Program-made: the position numbers and the translations under genes
NCBI RefSeq assembly: GCF_016612865.1
Contig: NZ_JAENZZ010000001.1
Location: 1,550,001-1,614,000 of the forward strand
Length of the DNA stretch: 64,000 nt
Direction: 5' to 3'
Origin: Blastococcus sp. TML/M2B
GTDB taxonomy: Bacteria; Actinomycetota; Actinomycetes; Mycobacteriales; Geodermatophilaceae
Notes under the pieces: generated by a model
What the model was told of the DNA's origin: nothing
Seen by the model: only the letters and a program-made list of their open reading frames with translations
The model's database searches: none
Part shown: positions 1 through 10,235 of the stretch, piece by piece
How positions within the stretch are numbered: the first letter of the stretch is position 1
Layout: the number at the start of each line of letters is the position of its first letter

Positions 1-828
1 CGCGTGGCCATGGGCCGGGCCATCGTCCGGCAGGCCGAGGCGTTCCTCTTCGACGAGCCGCTGTCCAACCTCGACGCCAAGCTGCGCGGTCAGATGCGCA
101 CCGAGATCTCGCGGCTGCAGCGCCGGCTGGGCATCACCACGGTCTACGTCACCCACGACCAGACCGAGGCCATGACCCTCGGCGACCGGGTCTGCGTCCT
201 GCGCAAGGGCAAGATCCAGCAGGTCGCCTCCCCGCGGGAGCTCTACGAGCAGCCGGTCAACCTGTTCGTCGCCGGGTTCATCGGCTCGCCGCCGATGAAC
301 TTCCTGCCGGCGACGCCGAAGGGCGACCGGCTGGAGACGCCGTTCGGCGAGATCGTGCTGGACGAGAAGCGGGCCGCCGCCGTCGCCGGCCACGAGCTGC
401 TGCTGGTCGGCATCCGGCCGGAGTACTTCGAGGACGCCTCCCTGGTGGAGGAGGCCAAGCGGCCGCACGGCTCGGTCTTCACGGCCCGGGTCGACGTCAC
501 CGAGTGGCTGGGCGACTCGCAGTTCGCCTACATCCCCTACGACGCGCCCGAGTCGATCCGGAAGCAGCTGCGCGACCTGTCCCGCGAGCTGGACTCCGAG
601 GAGCTGCGCACCCAGGCGATCGTCTCGATCGACTCCACCAGCCGGATCCGCGAGGGCCGCGAGGCGGAGTTCTGGCTGGACACCCGCAAGGTGCACGTCT
701 TCGACCCGGAGACGGGGGAGAACCTCACCCGCGACGCCGAGGCCGGTGCCGAGCTCACCCGCATGGCCACCCAGGACCGGGAGGAGCAGCAGGAGCACGC
801 GCGCGGGGAGTCCATCGGGGCGGCCTGA
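1..828 (+). CDS. Sugar-type ABC transporter ATP-binding protein, 5' end missing
   Basis: ATPase subunit of a carbohydrate importer of the MalK/UgpC/MsmX type; it would act at the inner face of the membrane. The frame is open from base 1 and begins inside the ABC signature ([10 protein letters not shown]), so Walker A and the upstream half lie outside the window. Visible are Walker B and D-loop ([15 protein letters not shown]), the switch histidine ([16 protein letters not shown]), and a C-terminal regulatory TOBE-like region of about 170 residues, with GIRPEYF and a later KVHVFD (LHLFD-like) stretch. The family is identified with confidence, the sugar is not. It ends 63 bp before lspA, which has its own promoter. 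Confidence 0.9.
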   Translation, partial: RVAMGRAIVRQAEAFLFDEPLSNLDAKLRGQMRTEISRLQRRLGITTVYVTHDQTEAMTLGDRVCVLRKGKIQQVASPRELYEQPVNLFVAGFIGSPPMNFLPATPKGDRLETPFGEIVLDEKRAAAVAGHELLLVGIRPEYFEDASLVEEAKRPHGSVFTARVDVTEWLGDSQFAYIPYDAPESIRKQLRDLSRELDSEELRTQAIVSIDSTSRIREGREAEFWLDTRKVHVFDPETGENLTRDAEAGAELTRMATQDREEQQEHARGESIGAA

Positions 829-878
829 GCGAGGGGCCGGCGGGGGCGGCGCAGCCGGGTGCCCGCGGACGGCGCGGC

Positions 879-884
879 TATCGT
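879..884 (+). promoter_or_regulatory. -10 element (TATCGT) for a leaderless lspA transcript
   Basis: TATCGT lies 7 nt before the GTG at 892. A TANNNT hexamer 6-8 nt before a start codon recurs throughout this window and implies transcription starting at the start codon. No convincing -35 is seen. Confidence 0.5.
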
Positions 885-891
885 CGTCGGC

Positions 892-1479
892 GTGACCGAG
901 CAGCCCGACCCCGTCGGCGCCCCGGCGGCCCGCCCCCGCACGCGGCTGCTGCTGCTCCTGGCCGCGGCGGTGCTGCTGGTGGACCTCGCGACCAAGCTGG
1001 TCGTCGTCGCCACGGTGGAGCCCGGCGAGGACATCACCGTCCTCGACGGGGTGCTGTACCTGACCCACCTGCGCAACACCGGTGCGGCGTTCTCCTTCGC
1101 CGAGGGCTTCACCGTCGTGTTCACGCTGGTGGCGCTGGCGGTCGTCGCGGTCATCGTGCGCACCGCCCGGCGGCTGTTCTCCACCGGCTGGGCGGTGACC
1201 CTCGGGCTGGTGCTCGGCGGCGCGGTCGGCAACCTGGTCGACCGCGTCTTCCGCGACCCGGGCTTCCTGCGCGGGGGAGTCGTGGACTTCATCGCCGTCC
1301 TCGACCCCGACGGGCGGGCCTGGCCGGTCTTCAACGTCGCGGACTCCGCGATCGTCTGCGGCGGGGTGCTGGGCGCGGTCCTGGCGTTCCGCGGGATCGA
1401 CTTCGACGGCACCCGCGCCCACGCGGGGACGGCGGGCTCCACCGACCGGGACAGCCCGACCGTCACAATGGGGGAGTGA
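892..1479 (+). CDS. lspA: Lipoprotein signal peptidase (signal peptidase II)
   Basis: Membrane aspartyl protease that removes the signal peptide of prolipoproteins after Lgt has lipidated the cysteine. The 195-residue protein has four hydrophobic segments and both catalytic-aspartate motifs: GNLVDRV (Asp117) and NVADSAIV (Asp151). The motif [11 protein letters not shown] is also typical. A longer frame opens at 859, but GTG 892 is preferred because the TATCGT hexamer sits 7 nt upstream and the extra residues are not conserved-looking. The gene overlaps the downstream pseudouridine synthase by GTGA, so they are probably co-transcribed. The C-terminal tail after residue 170 is hydrophilic. lgt, the partner enzyme, is at 35364. 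Confidence 0.95.
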   Translation: MTEQPDPVGAPAARPRTRLLLLLAAAVLLVDLATKLVVVATVEPGEDITVLDGVLYLTHLRNTGAAFSFAEGFTVVFTLVALAVVAVIVRTARRLFSTGWAVTLGLVLGGAVGNLVDRVFRDPGFLRGGVVDFIAVLDPDGRAWPVFNVADSAIVCGGVLGAVLAFRGIDFDGTRAHAGTAGSTDRDSPTVTMGE

Positions 1480-2429
1480 CCAGCGCTCCCGGCTCTCCCG
1501 CGTCCGGGATCCACCGTGCCCTGCCCGTCCCCGACGGCCTCGAGGGGCAGCGGGTCGACCAGGCGCTGGCCCGCCTGTTCGGCCTGACCCGCAGCGTCGC
1601 GGCCGAGGTCGCCGACGCGGGGAACGTGCTGGTCGACGGCCGGGTCCGGGGCAAGGGCGACCGGGTCAGCGGGGGCAGCTGGCTCGAGGTCGAGCTGCCG
1701 CCACCCCCGGGCGAGCCGGTGGCGCCGCGGCCGGTGGAGGGCATGGCGATCCTGCACGACGACGACGACCTGGTCGTCGTCGACAAGCCCGTCGGGGTCG
1801 CCGCGCACCCGAGCCCCGGGTGGGACGGCCCGACCGTCATCGGCGGCCTCGCCGCCGCCGGCTACCGCGTCTCCACCTCCGGCGCCGCCGAGCGGCAGGG
1901 CGTCGTGCACCGCCTCGACGCCGCGACCACGGGCGTGATGGTCGTCGCCAAGAGCGAGCGCGCCTACACCGCCCTCAAGGCGGCGTTCAAGGAGCGCAGG
2001 GTCGAGAAGGGCTACCACGCGCTGGTGCAGGGGCACCCCGACCCCTCGCGGGGCACCATCGACGCGCCGATCGACCGGCACCCCCGGCACGACTGGCGGT
2101 TCGCGGTGGTCCAGGGCGGGCGCCCGTCGGTGACCCACTACGAGGTGATGGAGGCCTTCCCGGCCGCCAGCCTGGTCGACATCCGGCTGGAGACCGGGCG
2201 CACCCACCAGATCCGGGTGCACTTCTCGGCGCTCCGGCACCCCTGCGTCGGCGACACGACCTACGGCGCCGACCCGACCCTGGCGGCCCGCCTGGGCGTG
2301 AGCCGCCAGTGGCTGCACGCCGTCCGGCTCGGGTTCCCGCACCCCGCCGACGGCACCTGGGTGGAGTTCACCAGCGAGTACCCGGCCGACCTCGCCGGCG
2401 CGCTGGCCGTCCTGCGCGCCGAGGCCTGA
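1476..2429 (+). CDS. RluA/RluD-family 23S rRNA pseudouridine synthase
   Basis: Converts uridine to pseudouridine in RNA, most likely the large-subunit rRNA. The N-terminal S4-like RNA-binding domain spans about residues 20-90 ([16 protein letters not shown] and [14 protein letters not shown]). The catalytic domain follows, with the nucleophile in HRLDAATTG (Asp148) and the family motif [12 protein letters not shown]. At 317 residues it is of usual RluD length. The GTG start at 1476 overlaps the lspA stop, giving translational coupling; the same lspA-rluD pair is common in actinobacteria. The exact target uridine cannot be read from the sequence, so no symbol is given. Confidence 0.92.
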   Translation: MTSAPGSPASGIHRALPVPDGLEGQRVDQALARLFGLTRSVAAEVADAGNVLVDGRVRGKGDRVSGGSWLEVELPPPPGEPVAPRPVEGMAILHDDDDLVVVDKPVGVAAHPSPGWDGPTVIGGLAAAGYRVSTSGAAERQGVVHRLDAATTGVMVVAKSERAYTALKAAFKERRVEKGYHALVQGHPDPSRGTIDAPIDRHPRHDWRFAVVQGGRPSVTHYEVMEAFPAASLVDIRLETGRTHQIRVHFSALRHPCVGDTTYGADPTLAARLGVSRQWLHAVRLGFPHPADGTWVEFTSEYPADLAGALAVLRAEA

Positions 2430-2450
2430 CCGGGCGGTGGGGGACCAGCC

Positions 2451-3242
2451 GTGAGCGGGCTGCCGGACTCGCTGGCCGACTTCGGCCCCGCCGCATTCGC
2501 GGCCGCGGTCGTCGCCGTCTACCTGGTCGTCGGTGAGCCGGTCGCGGGCCACGTCCTGCACCGCCGCTTCGAGGGCCGGCTGCGGAGCGACCCCGGCGCC
2601 CGGCGCTCCTTCTACGGCCGGCTGCTGGTCCTCGAGTGGGGCCTGGCGCTGCTGGCGCTGGTCGTGTGGCTCTCCGCCCCCGGCGTGGACGCCGCCGCCG
2701 TCGGGCTGGCCTGGCCGCGGTCGCCCGGCCCGCTGACGCTGCTGCTCGTCGTCCTCGTGCTGCTCTTCGTCGGCGCCTCCACCCGGGCGCTGCGGGGCGG
2801 TGCGCTCACCGAGGCCCCGCAGCCCGTGCGGCCCGCGGCCGGGAGCCGGGCCGGCCGGCACGCCGAGCCGCCCGGGCAGGCGACGCTGGCGCTGCTGCCC
2901 CGGACGCCGGGGGAGCGCCGGCTGTTCACCGTCGTCGGGCTGACCGCCGGCATCTGCGAGGAGTGGCTCTACCGCGGCTTCTTCCTCGCCGTCGTGGCAG
3001 CGGTCGCCGGGGGCCTGCCCTCGGCCGTGCTCGTGCTCGTCGCGGCGGTCGCGTTCGGCCTGGCGCACGCCTACCAGGGCCGCGCCGGCATCGTGCTCAC
3101 CGGCGTGCTCGGCGGGGTGATGGCCGCCCTCTACCTCGGGACCGGGTCGCTGCTGCTCCCCGTGCTGCTGCACGCGGCCATCGACCTACGCTTCCTGCTC
3201 GTGCCCACCCGCGCCCTGCCCGCCGGACGACCGGCGTGGTGA
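2451..3242 (+). CDS. CPBP-family intramembrane metalloprotease
   Basis: Probable membrane-embedded protease of the CPBP (CAAX protease and bacteriocin-processing, Abi) family. Several hydrophobic segments are present over 263 residues. The C-terminal half has the family motif GICEEWLYRGFF (EExxxR) and the second histidine motif FGLAHAYQG, then a third conserved stretch LLLPVLLHAAIDL. These are the presumed metal ligands and catalytic glutamates. Substrate is unknown; members act in prenyl-protein processing, bacteriocin immunity or anti-sigma processing. It starts 21 bp after the pseudouridine synthase and overlaps the next gene by GTGA. Confidence 0.88.
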   Translation: MSGLPDSLADFGPAAFAAAVVAVYLVVGEPVAGHVLHRRFEGRLRSDPGARRSFYGRLLVLEWGLALLALVVWLSAPGVDAAAVGLAWPRSPGPLTLLLVVLVLLFVGASTRALRGGALTEAPQPVRPAAGSRAGRHAEPPGQATLALLPRTPGERRLFTVVGLTAGICEEWLYRGFFLAVVAAVAGGLPSAVLVLVAAVAFGLAHAYQGRAGIVLTGVLGGVMAALYLGTGSLLLPVLLHAAIDLRFLLVPTRALPAGRPAW

Positions 3243-3673
3243 CCGCACGCGTCGCCGGCCCCGCCGACTGGCCCGAGATCGCCGCCCTGCGCACCCGCGT
3301 CTTCGTCGAGGAGCAGGGGGTGCCGCCCGAGATCGAGCTGGACGAGCGGGACGCCACCGCCGTCCACGTGCACGCCCGGGACGACGCCGGACGCGTCGTG
3401 GCGACCGGGCGGCTGCTGCTCCCCGACGACGGCGGGACGACGGCGTCCCTGGGGCGGATGGCGGCCGACGCCTCGGCGCGGGGCCGCGGGTACGGCGCCG
3501 CCGTGCTGGCCGAGCTGCACCGCCAGGCCGTGCTCGGCGGGATGACCGCGATCGAGCTGCACGCGCAGCTCACCGCCCGCGGCTTCTACGAGCGGGCCGG
3601 CTACACCGCCGTCGGGGACGAGTACCTCGAGGCCGGTATCGCGCACGTCACCATGCGCCGCGAGCTGCCGTGA
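3239..3673 (+). CDS. GNAT-family N-acetyltransferase (ElaA-like)
   Basis: A 144-residue acyl-CoA N-acyltransferase. The acetyl-CoA loop is visible as ARGRGYGAAV (RGxGxG), preceded by the beta strand GRLLLPDD and followed by the C-terminal GFYERAGYTAVGDEYLEAGI typical of the YjcF/ElaA branch. The early motif RTRVFVEEQGVP is also characteristic of that branch. Substrate unknown. GTG 3239 overlaps the CPBP stop codon (GTGA), and a second GTG lies one codon earlier. It closes the lspA-led gene string; dnaE begins 230 bp later. Confidence 0.85.
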   Translation: MTARVAGPADWPEIAALRTRVFVEEQGVPPEIELDERDATAVHVHARDDAGRVVATGRLLLPDDGGTTASLGRMAADASARGRGYGAAVLAELHRQAVLGGMTAIELHAQLTARGFYERAGYTAVGDEYLEAGIAHVTMRRELP

Positions 3674-3903
3674 CGCCGCTCCGGCCTGCGCTGCCGCGGG
3701 CGGACGGGGCGGGTGTGACGGATCGGTCCGGCCGGGCGCCGACACGTCCTGTCAGACCCTCGGCGTAGACAGCTTCCAGTGCGAGGATCGAGGGCACCCC
3801 GAGCCACCTCTCCCGAGGCCTCGCACACCGGTCTTCCCCACCGGTCGCCCACCGGAGGACCGCCGGCCGGGCACGCACGACCACCGAGGAGCACCGACCG
3901 CCC

Positions 3904-6900
3904 GTGAGTTCGTCCGATTCGTTCGCGCACCTGCACGTGCACACCGAGTACTCGATGCTCGACGGTGCGGCCAAGCTGCCCGAGGTGACGAAGGCGGCCG
4001 CCGAGCAGGGCATGCCGGCGCTGGCCATGACCGACCACGGCAACGTCTTCGGGGCCTACGACTTCTACAAGCAGGCCACCAGCGCGGGCGTGAAGCCGAT
4101 CATCGGCATGGAGGGGTACTACACCCCGGGCTCGCGGTTCGACCGCGCCCCGTTCGACTTCGGCGACAAGCTCCTCGACGAGGAGGGCGACGGCGGCTCC
4201 AACCGGGGCAAGGCGGCGTACACGCACATGACGCTGCTGGCCCGCACCACCGAGGGGATGCACAACCTCTTCCGCATCTCCTCGCTGGCCAGCCTCGAGG
4301 GGCAGTACCGCAAGCCGCGCTTCGACCGCGACCTGCTCGAGCGCTACGGCGCGGGCCTGATCGCCACGACCGGCTGCCCGTCGGGCGAGGTCAACATGTG
4401 GCTGCGCGCGGGCAAGGAGGACAAGGCGCGCCAGGCGGCGGCGGACTTCCAGGACATCTTCGGGAAGGAGAACTTCTACGCCGAGCTGATGGACCACGGC
4501 CTGTCCATCGAGAAGAAGACCCGCCCGGCGCTGATGGCGATCGCCAAGGACCTCGGCATCCCGCTGCTGGCCACGAACGACCTGCACTACACGCACAAGG
4601 AGGACTCGGCCGCCCACGACGCCCTGCTGTGCATCCAGACCGGTTCGCGGCTCAACGAGCCCAACCGCTTCCGGTTCAACGGCGACGGCTACTACCTGAA
4701 GAGCGCCGCGGAGATGCGTGCGCTGTTCCCCGGTGAGCTGGCGGTGGCCTGCGACAACACGCTGCTGGTCGCCGAGCAGTGCGAGGTGACCTTCACCGAG
4801 GGCGCCGACCTCATGCCGCGCTTCCCCCTGCCCGAGGGGGAGGACGAGACCTCCTGGTTCATCAAGGAGGTGGAGCGCGGGCTGCACAAGCGCTACCCCA
4901 ACGGCATCCCGGACCACGTCCGCAAGCAGGCCGACTACGAGACCGGGATCATCTGCCAGATGGGCTTCCCGGGGTACTTCCTCGTGGTCGCCGACTTCAT
5001 CAACTGGGCCAAGGACAACGGCATCCGCGTCGGCCCCGGCCGTGGCTCGGCCGCCGGCTCGCTGGCCGCGTTCGCGATGGGCATCACCGATCTCGACCCG
5101 CTGGCCCACGGCCTGATCTTCGAGCGGTTCCTCAACCCCGAGCGCGTCTCCATGCCCGATGTCGACATCGACTTCGACGACCGCCGCCGCGGCGAGGTCA
5201 TCCGGTACGTGTCGGAGAAGTACGGCGAGGAGCGGGTCAGCCAGATCGTCACCTACGGGACGATCAAGGCCAAGGCCGCGATCAAGGACGCCGCCCGCGT
5301 GCTCGACCGGCCCTACTCGGTCGGGGACGAGCTCACCAAGCTCATGCCGCCGGACGTCATGGGCAAGGGCATCCCGCTGTCGGGGGTCTTCGACCCGGCG
5401 CACCCCCGCTACAAGGAGGCCGCGGAGTTCCGCGCCCGCTACGAGTCCGACCCCGGTGCCGCGGAGGTCGTCGACCAGGCGAAGAAGCTCGAGGGCCTGA
5501 AGCGGCAGTGGGGCGTGCACGCCGCCGGCGTCATCATCGGCCGCTACCCGCTGATCGACTCCATCCCGATCATGCGCCGCGAGGCCGACGGCGCGGTCAT
5601 CACGCAGTTCGACTACCCGACCTGCGAGACGCTCGGCCTGCTCAAGATGGACTTCCTGGGCCTGCGCAACCTCACCGTCCTCGACGACGCGCTGCGCAAC
5701 ATCGTGATCAACGGCAAGGAACCGGTCGACCTCGACGAGATCAGCAAGGACCTCACCGACCCGGCGACCTACGCCCTGCTCTCCCGGGGCGAGACGCTCG
5801 GGGTCTTCCAGTTCGACGGCGGCCCCATGCGCTCGCTGCTGCGGCTCATGCGGCCGGACAACTTCGAGGACATCTCCGCCGTCGGCGCGCTCTACCGGCC
5901 CGGCCCGATGGGTGCGAACTCGCACACCAACTACGCGCTGCGCAAGAACGGCCAGCAGGAGATCACGCCGATCCACCCCGAGCTGGCCGAGCCGCTCGAG
6001 GAGATCCTGGGCGGCACCTACGGCCTGATCGTGTACCAGGAGCAGGTCATGGCGATCGCGCAGAAGGTCGCCGGGTACTCCCTCGGCAAGGCCGACCTGC
6101 TGCGCCGGGCGATGGGCAAGAAGAAGAAGTCCGTCCTGGACGCGGAGTTCGTCGGGTTCGAGGCCGGCATGAAGGCCAACGGCTTCTCCGCCGCGGCGAT
6201 CAAGACGCTCTGGGACATCCTGGTCCCGTTCGCCGACTACGCGTTCAACAAGGCGCACTCGGCGGCCTACGGCCTGATCTCCTACTGGACGGCCTACCTC
6301 AAGGCGAACTACCCGGCCGAGTACATGGCCGGCCTGCTCACCAGCGTGCAGGACGACAAGGACCGCCGGCCGGTCTACCTGGCCGAGTGCCGCCGGATGG
6401 GCATCAAGGTGCTGCCGCCGGACGTCAACGAGTCCTCCTGGGACTTCACCGCCGTCGGCAACGACATCCGCTTCGGCCTGGCCTCGGTGCGCAACGTCGG
6501 GACCAACGTCGTCGACTCGATCGTCAAGACGCGCGAGGAGAAGGGCGCGTTCAAGGACTTCCCCGACTTCATGAAGAAGATCGACACGGTGGCCTGCAAC
6601 AAGAAGGTCATCGAGTCCCTGGCCAAGGCCGGCGCCTTCGACTCCATGGGGCACTCGCGGCAGGGCATCGTCGCCATCCACGCGCAGGCCGTGGACTCGG
6701 CGATGGGGCTCAAGCGCAAGGAGGCCGAGGGCCAGTTCGACCTGTTCGGCAGCTTCGGCGAGGGTGACGCGGCCGAGGACCCGTTCGGCAGCGCGCTGGA
6801 CATCGTCATCCCGACCGCCGACTGGTCGAAGAGCGAGCGGCTGGTGTTCGAGCGGGACATGCTCGGCCTCTACGTCTCCGACCACCCGCTGCACGGCGTG

Positions 6901-7461
6901 GAGCACGTGCTCGCCCAGAACGCCGACACCCCGATCGCCGAGATCAACGCCGGCGGGGTCGAGGACGGCGCGAACGTCACCATCGCCGGCATCCTCACCG
7001 CGGTCTCGCCGCGCACCAACAAGCAGGGCGCGCCCTGGGCGATCGCGACGCTGGAGGACCTCGAGTCCGGCATCGAGGTGCTCTTCTTCCCCAAGACCTG
7101 GGCGGAGGTCTCGGAGAAGGTCGTCCGCGACCAGATCGTCGTGGTCAAGGGCCGGATCAGCCGCCGCGACGACCAGCCCTCGCTGTTCGGCTCCGAGGTG
7201 ACGCTGCCCGAGCTGACCGAGGGGCCGCGCGGCCCGGTGCTGGTCTCGATGGCGGCCGCGCGCTGCACCCCGCCGGTGGTGGAACGTCTCCGCGAGGTCC
7301 TGGGCAGCCACCCGGGCACCACCGAGGTGCAGCTCAAGCTGGTCAACGGCAGCCGCGAGACCGTGCTGCGCCTGGACCAGGGCCTCCGGGTCCGGCCGAG
7401 CACCGCGCTGATGGGCGACATCAAGGCGCTGCTCGGGCCCACCAGCGTCGCGATCCTGTGA
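3904..7461 (+). CDS. dnaE: DNA polymerase III alpha subunit (replicative polymerase)
   Basis: Catalytic subunit of the chromosomal replicase, 1185 residues, normal for actinobacterial DnaE1. The N-terminal PHP domain (about 1-290) begins with HLHVHTEYSMLDG and carries metal-binding histidines. The polymerase active site is in PDVDIDFDDRRR (Asp421 and Asp423) and KMDFLGLRNL (Asp583). A helix-hairpin-helix region follows at about 800-920, then an OB fold around 1025-1110. The GTG at 3904 is preferred because the protein aligns from SSDSFAHLHVHTEYS, and GAGGAG lies about 12 nt upstream. The 230-bp gap before it should hold the promoter, though I cannot assign a -10 with confidence. The frame is intact, unlike polA in this window. 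Confidence 0.97.
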   Translation: MSSSDSFAHLHVHTEYSMLDGAAKLPEVTKAAAEQGMPALAMTDHGNVFGAYDFYKQATSAGVKPIIGMEGYYTPGSRFDRAPFDFGDKLLDEEGDGGSNRGKAAYTHMTLLARTTEGMHNLFRISSLASLEGQYRKPRFDRDLLERYGAGLIATTGCPSGEVNMWLRAGKEDKARQAAADFQDIFGKENFYAELMDHGLSIEKKTRPALMAIAKDLGIPLLATNDLHYTHKEDSAAHDALLCIQTGSRLNEPNRFRFNGDGYYLKSAAEMRALFPGELAVACDNTLLVAEQCEVTFTEGADLMPRFPLPEGEDETSWFIKEVERGLHKRYPNGIPDHVRKQADYETGIICQMGFPGYFLVVADFINWAKDNGIRVGPGRGSAAGSLAAFAMGITDLDPLAHGLIFERFLNPERVSMPDVDIDFDDRRRGEVIRYVSEKYGEERVSQIVTYGTIKAKAAIKDAARVLDRPYSVGDELTKLMPPDVMGKGIPLSGVFDPAHPRYKEAAEFRARYESDPGAAEVVDQAKKLEGLKRQWGVHAAGVIIGRYPLIDSIPIMRREADGAVITQFDYPTCETLGLLKMDFLGLRNLTVLDDALRNIVINGKEPVDLDEISKDLTDPATYALLSRGETLGVFQFDGGPMRSLLRLMRPDNFEDISAVGALYRPGPMGANSHTNYALRKNGQQEITPIHPELAEPLEEILGGTYGLIVYQEQVMAIAQKVAGYSLGKADLLRRAMGKKKKSVLDAEFVGFEAGMKANGFSAAAIKTLWDILVPFADYAFNKAHSAAYGLISYWTAYLKANYPAEYMAGLLTSVQDDKDRRPVYLAECRRMGIKVLPPDVNESSWDFTAVGNDIRFGLASVRNVGTNVVDSIVKTREEKGAFKDFPDFMKKIDTVACNKKVIESLAKAGAFDSMGHSRQGIVAIHAQAVDSAMGLKRKEAEGQFDLFGSFGEGDAAEDPFGSALDIVIPTADWSKSERLVFERDMLGLYVSDHPLHGVEHVLAQNADTPIAEINAGGVEDGANVTIAGILTAVSPRTNKQGAPWAIATLEDLESGIEVLFFPKTWAEVSEKVVRDQIVVVKGRISRRDDQPSLFGSEVTLPELTEGPRGPVLVSMAAARCTPPVVERLREVLGSHPGTTEVQLKLVNGSRETVLRLDQGLRVRPSTALMGDIKALLGPTSVAIL

Positions 7462-8048
7462 CCACCCCGCCGCCGGCACCGGTGCTGCCCGACCTCGTCG
7501 CGGCGGCGGCGGCCACCGACCGCTGGCAGCCCCGGCAGGAGCTGCGCGCGGACCTGCGCGCCGCGGTCTGGCTGGTCCTGGGTCTGGCCGCGGCCGGCGT
7601 GCCGGCCGGGCTGGTGTGGTGGCTGCTCGCGCCGCGGGCGGACTTCCGGATCACCGAGGACGGCCCGGTCGTGGTCGGCTCCCCGTCCGCGGAGCTGCTG
7701 GTGGCCGACGACGCCGTCTTCGTGCTGGTCATGGCCGTGGTCGGGCTGCTCGCCGGCGTCGTCGCCTGGCTGCTGCGCCGCCACCGCGGCGTCGCCCTGC
7801 TCGTCGCCCTCGCACTGGGGGCGACCGCCTGCGGGGTGGTGGCCTGGCTGGTCGGCGAGCTGTTCGGCGAGGGGCCGACGGCGGCCGAGCTGGCCGACGT
7901 CGGCGGCACGGTCACCACCGGCCTGGACCTGGGGGCGCTGGCCGCGCTCGCCGTGGCGCCGTTCGTCGCGCTGCTGGGGTACGTGGTCGGCGTGGTGATC
8001 AACGCCGACGACGGCCTGGGCCGGACGGGGACGCCCCCGGTCAGTTGA
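7458..8048 (+). CDS. Four-helix membrane protein, DUF2567-like
   Basis: A 196-residue membrane protein with four hydrophobic segments at about residues 38-58, 95-112, 118-137 and 157-180, and a short extracytoplasmic stretch (PRADFRITEDGPVV) after the first. This layout resembles the actinobacterial DUF2567 family, whose function is unknown; the family call is from memory. The GTG start overlaps the dnaE stop (GTGA). Its 3' end overlaps the convergent LON-domain gene by 8 bp. Confidence 0.75.
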   Translation: MTTPPPAPVLPDLVAAAAATDRWQPRQELRADLRAAVWLVLGLAAAGVPAGLVWWLLAPRADFRITEDGPVVVGSPSAELLVADDAVFVLVMAVVGLLAGVVAWLLRRHRGVALLVALALGATACGVVAWLVGELFGEGPTAAELADVGGTVTTGLDLGALAALAVAPFVALLGYVVGVVINADDGLGRTGTPPVS

Positions 8049-8862
8049 CCGTCATGGGGGTGGCGAAGCGCTGCAGCGGTGCCGGGACCGCCCCCAGCTC
8101 GCGCAGCAGCGTGAGCTCGCGCCGCAGCAGCCGCGTCTCCGCCGCCAGCCGGCGCCGGGTGGTCGACTCGGCCAGCAGCACCTGCCGGTCCTCGGTGGTG
8201 AGCAGCGCCGCCGAGGCGACCAGCCAGGACAGCGCCGCGGGGTCGTCGGCCACCGCCGCGAGCAGTGCGGCCCGCTCGGCGTCCTCCCCGCCGCTGCCGG
8301 CCCCGAGGTCGGCGACCTCGTCGACGTAGTCGGTGAACAGCTCCTGCACGCCCGAGGCCAGCACCGCCAGCGAGCCCCGGGCGACCGAGGCGGCCACCGC
8401 GTCGAGGTCCTCGTCGCACTCGGCCGGGCCCTGCGCGGTCGCCGTGCCGGGGAGGGCCAGGCCGTCGGCGTCGCCCGCGGCCTCCTCGGCCGCCTCCTCG
8501 TCGGCGAGCCACTCGACCTCGCCCTGCAGGTAGGGCGGGTCCTCGCCGACGACGACGTCGCGCAGCCGGAACCGGTCGCCGCCCACGGTGACGATGCGGA
8601 AGCCGCCGTCGGCCTGCGGGCGCACCAGCTGCAGCCGCGCGGTGCAGCCGATGTCGTACAGCGCCTCGGCCGGCGCCACGCGCTCGACCTCCCAGCCCTG
8701 CCGGATCGCGACGACACCGAAGAACCGCTGCTCGCTCTCCTCCGGCATCGCCAGCAGGTCGAGCACCAGCCGCCGGTAGCGCGGCTCGAAGACGTGCAGC
8801 GGGAGGACGACACCGGGGAACAGGGGAGTGCCGAGCGGGAACAGCGGGATCAACTCACCCAT
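8041..8862 (-). CDS. LON peptidase substrate-binding domain protein
   Basis: A stand-alone LON N-terminal-like domain, 273 residues, without ATPase or protease domains. It opens with the family signature ([20 protein letters not shown]) followed by [11 protein letters not shown], then about 190 residues of LON-N fold ending in a helical segment rich in Leu and Arg. Its role is unknown; homologues are loosely annotated as peptidase substrate-binding proteins. An acidic, alanine-rich insert sits near residues 115-135. A TAGGCT hexamer 6 nt before the ATG indicates a leaderless message. Divergent from hisD. Confidence 0.85.
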   Translation of the reverse strand: MGELIPLFPLGTPLFPGVVLPLHVFEPRYRRLVLDLLAMPEESEQRFFGVVAIRQGWEVERVAPAEALYDIGCTARLQLVRPQADGGFRIVTVGGDRFRLRDVVVGEDPPYLQGEVEWLADEEAAEEAAGDADGLALPGTATAQGPAECDEDLDAVAASVARGSLAVLASGVQELFTDYVDEVADLGAGSGGEDAERAALLAAVADDPAALSWLVASAALLTTEDRQVLLAESTTRRRLAAETRLLRRELTLLRELGAVPAPLQRFATPMTVN

Positions 8863-8868
8863 CCCGGC

Positions 8869-8892
8869 AGCCTACGGGCCGCTGACTACGCT
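8869..8892. promoter_or_regulatory. Divergent promoter pair between the LON-domain gene and hisD
   Basis: Reverse strand: TAGGCT at 8869-8874, 6 nt before the ATG of the LON-domain gene. Forward strand: TACGCT at 8887-8892, giving a start near 8899 and a leader of about 30 nt with GGAGG at 8920-8924, 6 nt before the hisD GTG. The two -10 elements are 12 bp apart, so the polymerases should compete. Confidence 0.5.
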
Positions 8893-8930
8893 GGGACTCC
8901 GTCCCACCCCACCCCTCCCGGAGGCAACCC

Positions 8931-10235
8931 GTGCTCGCCCGCATCGACCTGCGCGGAACCGCGCTGCCGGGATTCCGCGAGCTCGCCGGCCTGCTGCCGC
9001 GCGCCGCCACCGACATCGACTCCGTCCTGGCCACCGTCCGACCGCTGTGCGAGGACGTGCGCATCCGGGGCGCCCAGGCGGTCCGCGAGATCACCGCGCG
9101 GCTCGATGGCGTGGACAACGAGGACTTCGCCGTCCCGCAGGCGGCACTGGACCGCGCGCTGGCCGAGTGCGACCCGACGCTGCGTGCCGCCCTGGAGGAG
9201 GCGATCGCGCGGGTCCAGCGGGTGCACGCCGACCAGCGCCGCGCCGACGTCACCACCGAGGTGGTGCCCGGCGGGACGGTCACCGAGCGCTGGGTCCCGG
9301 TCCGCCGGGTCGGGCTGTACGTCCCCGGCGGCCTCGCCCCGCTGCTGTCCAGCGTGGTCATGAACGTCGTCCCCGCGCAGATCGCCGGCGTGGAGTCCAT
9401 CGCCGTCGCCTCCCCGCCGCAGCGCGACCACGGCGGCCTGCCCGACCCGGGCGTCCTGGCCGCCTGCGCGCTGCTGGGCATCACCGAGGTCTACGCCGTC
9501 GGTGGGGCGCAGGCCGTGGCCGTCTTCGGGTACGGCGCGGGCTCCTGCGAGCCGGTGGACATGGTCACCGGCCCCGGCAACGTCTACGTGACCGCTGCCA
9601 AGCGGCTGCTGCGCGGGATCATCGGCATCGACTCCGAGGCCGGCCCCACCGAGGTCGCGATCCTCGCCGACGAGACCGCCGACCCCGCGCACGTCGCGGC
9701 CGACCTGATCAGCCAGGCCGAGCACGACCCGCTCGCCGGAGCGGTGCTGGTCACCGACAGCGAGGCGCTCGCCGACGCCGTCCTCGCGCTCGTGCCGGGG
9801 CAGGTCGCCGCCACCAAGCACTCCGACCGGATCAACACGGCGCTGCACGGCAGCCAGTCCGGCATCGTCCTGGTCGACGACATCGACGCCGGGCTGCGCG
9901 TGGTCGACGCCTACGCCGCCGAGCACCTCGAGATCCAGACCCGGGACGCCCGGGCCGTCGCCGGCCGGGTGCGCAACGCCGGCGCGGTCTTCGTCGGCGC
10001 CTGGTCGCCGGTGTCGCTCGGCGACTACGCCGCCGGCTCCAACCACGTGCTGCCCACCGGCGGCTGCGCGCGGTTCTCCAGCGGCCTGTCGGTGCAGTCC
10101 TTCCTGCGCGGCATCCACGTCATCGAGTACGACGAGCAGGCGCTCGCCGGCGTCGCCGGGCACATCGACGCCCTCGCCGGTGCCGAGGACCTGCCCGCGC
10201 ACGCCGCCGCGGTCCGGATCCGGCAGCGCACGTGA
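8931..10235 (+). CDS. hisD: Histidinol dehydrogenase
   Basis: Zinc enzyme catalysing the last two steps of histidine biosynthesis, L-histidinol to L-histidine with two NAD+. The 434 residues match the family length. Visible motifs are the nucleotide-binding region [14 protein letters not shown], the zinc-ligand segment ISQAEHDP, and the catalytic glutamate-histidine pair in [11 protein letters not shown] 8931 has a good Shine-Dalgarno (GGAGG, 6 nt spacing). It leads a tightly packed operon with hisC (GTGA overlap) and hisB. Confidence 0.97.
   Translation: MLARIDLRGTALPGFRELAGLLPRAATDIDSVLATVRPLCEDVRIRGAQAVREITARLDGVDNEDFAVPQAALDRALAECDPTLRAALEEAIARVQRVHADQRRADVTTEVVPGGTVTERWVPVRRVGLYVPGGLAPLLSSVVMNVVPAQIAGVESIAVASPPQRDHGGLPDPGVLAACALLGITEVYAVGGAQAVAVFGYGAGSCEPVDMVTGPGNVYVTAAKRLLRGIIGIDSEAGPTEVAILADETADPAHVAADLISQAEHDPLAGAVLVTDSEALADAVLALVPGQVAATKHSDRINTALHGSQSGIVLVDDIDAGLRVVDAYAAEHLEIQTRDARAVAGRVRNAGAVFVGAWSPVSLGDYAAGSNHVLPTGGCARFSSGLSVQSFLRGIHVIEYDEQALAGVAGHIDALAGAEDLPAHAAAVRIRQRT

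Noticed and set aside
504-2429. Single forward ORF spanning the ABC tail, lspA and the pseudouridine synthase
   Set aside because: Only the part from 1476 looks like protein; the front is out-of-frame sequence of the neighbouring genes.
3601-7479. Long reverse-strand ORF of 1292 codons across dnaE
   Set aside because: Shadow of dnaE caused by high GC; no domain is recognisable and dnaE is certain. The same holds for 36665-41029 across gltB and 54544-57486 across polA.
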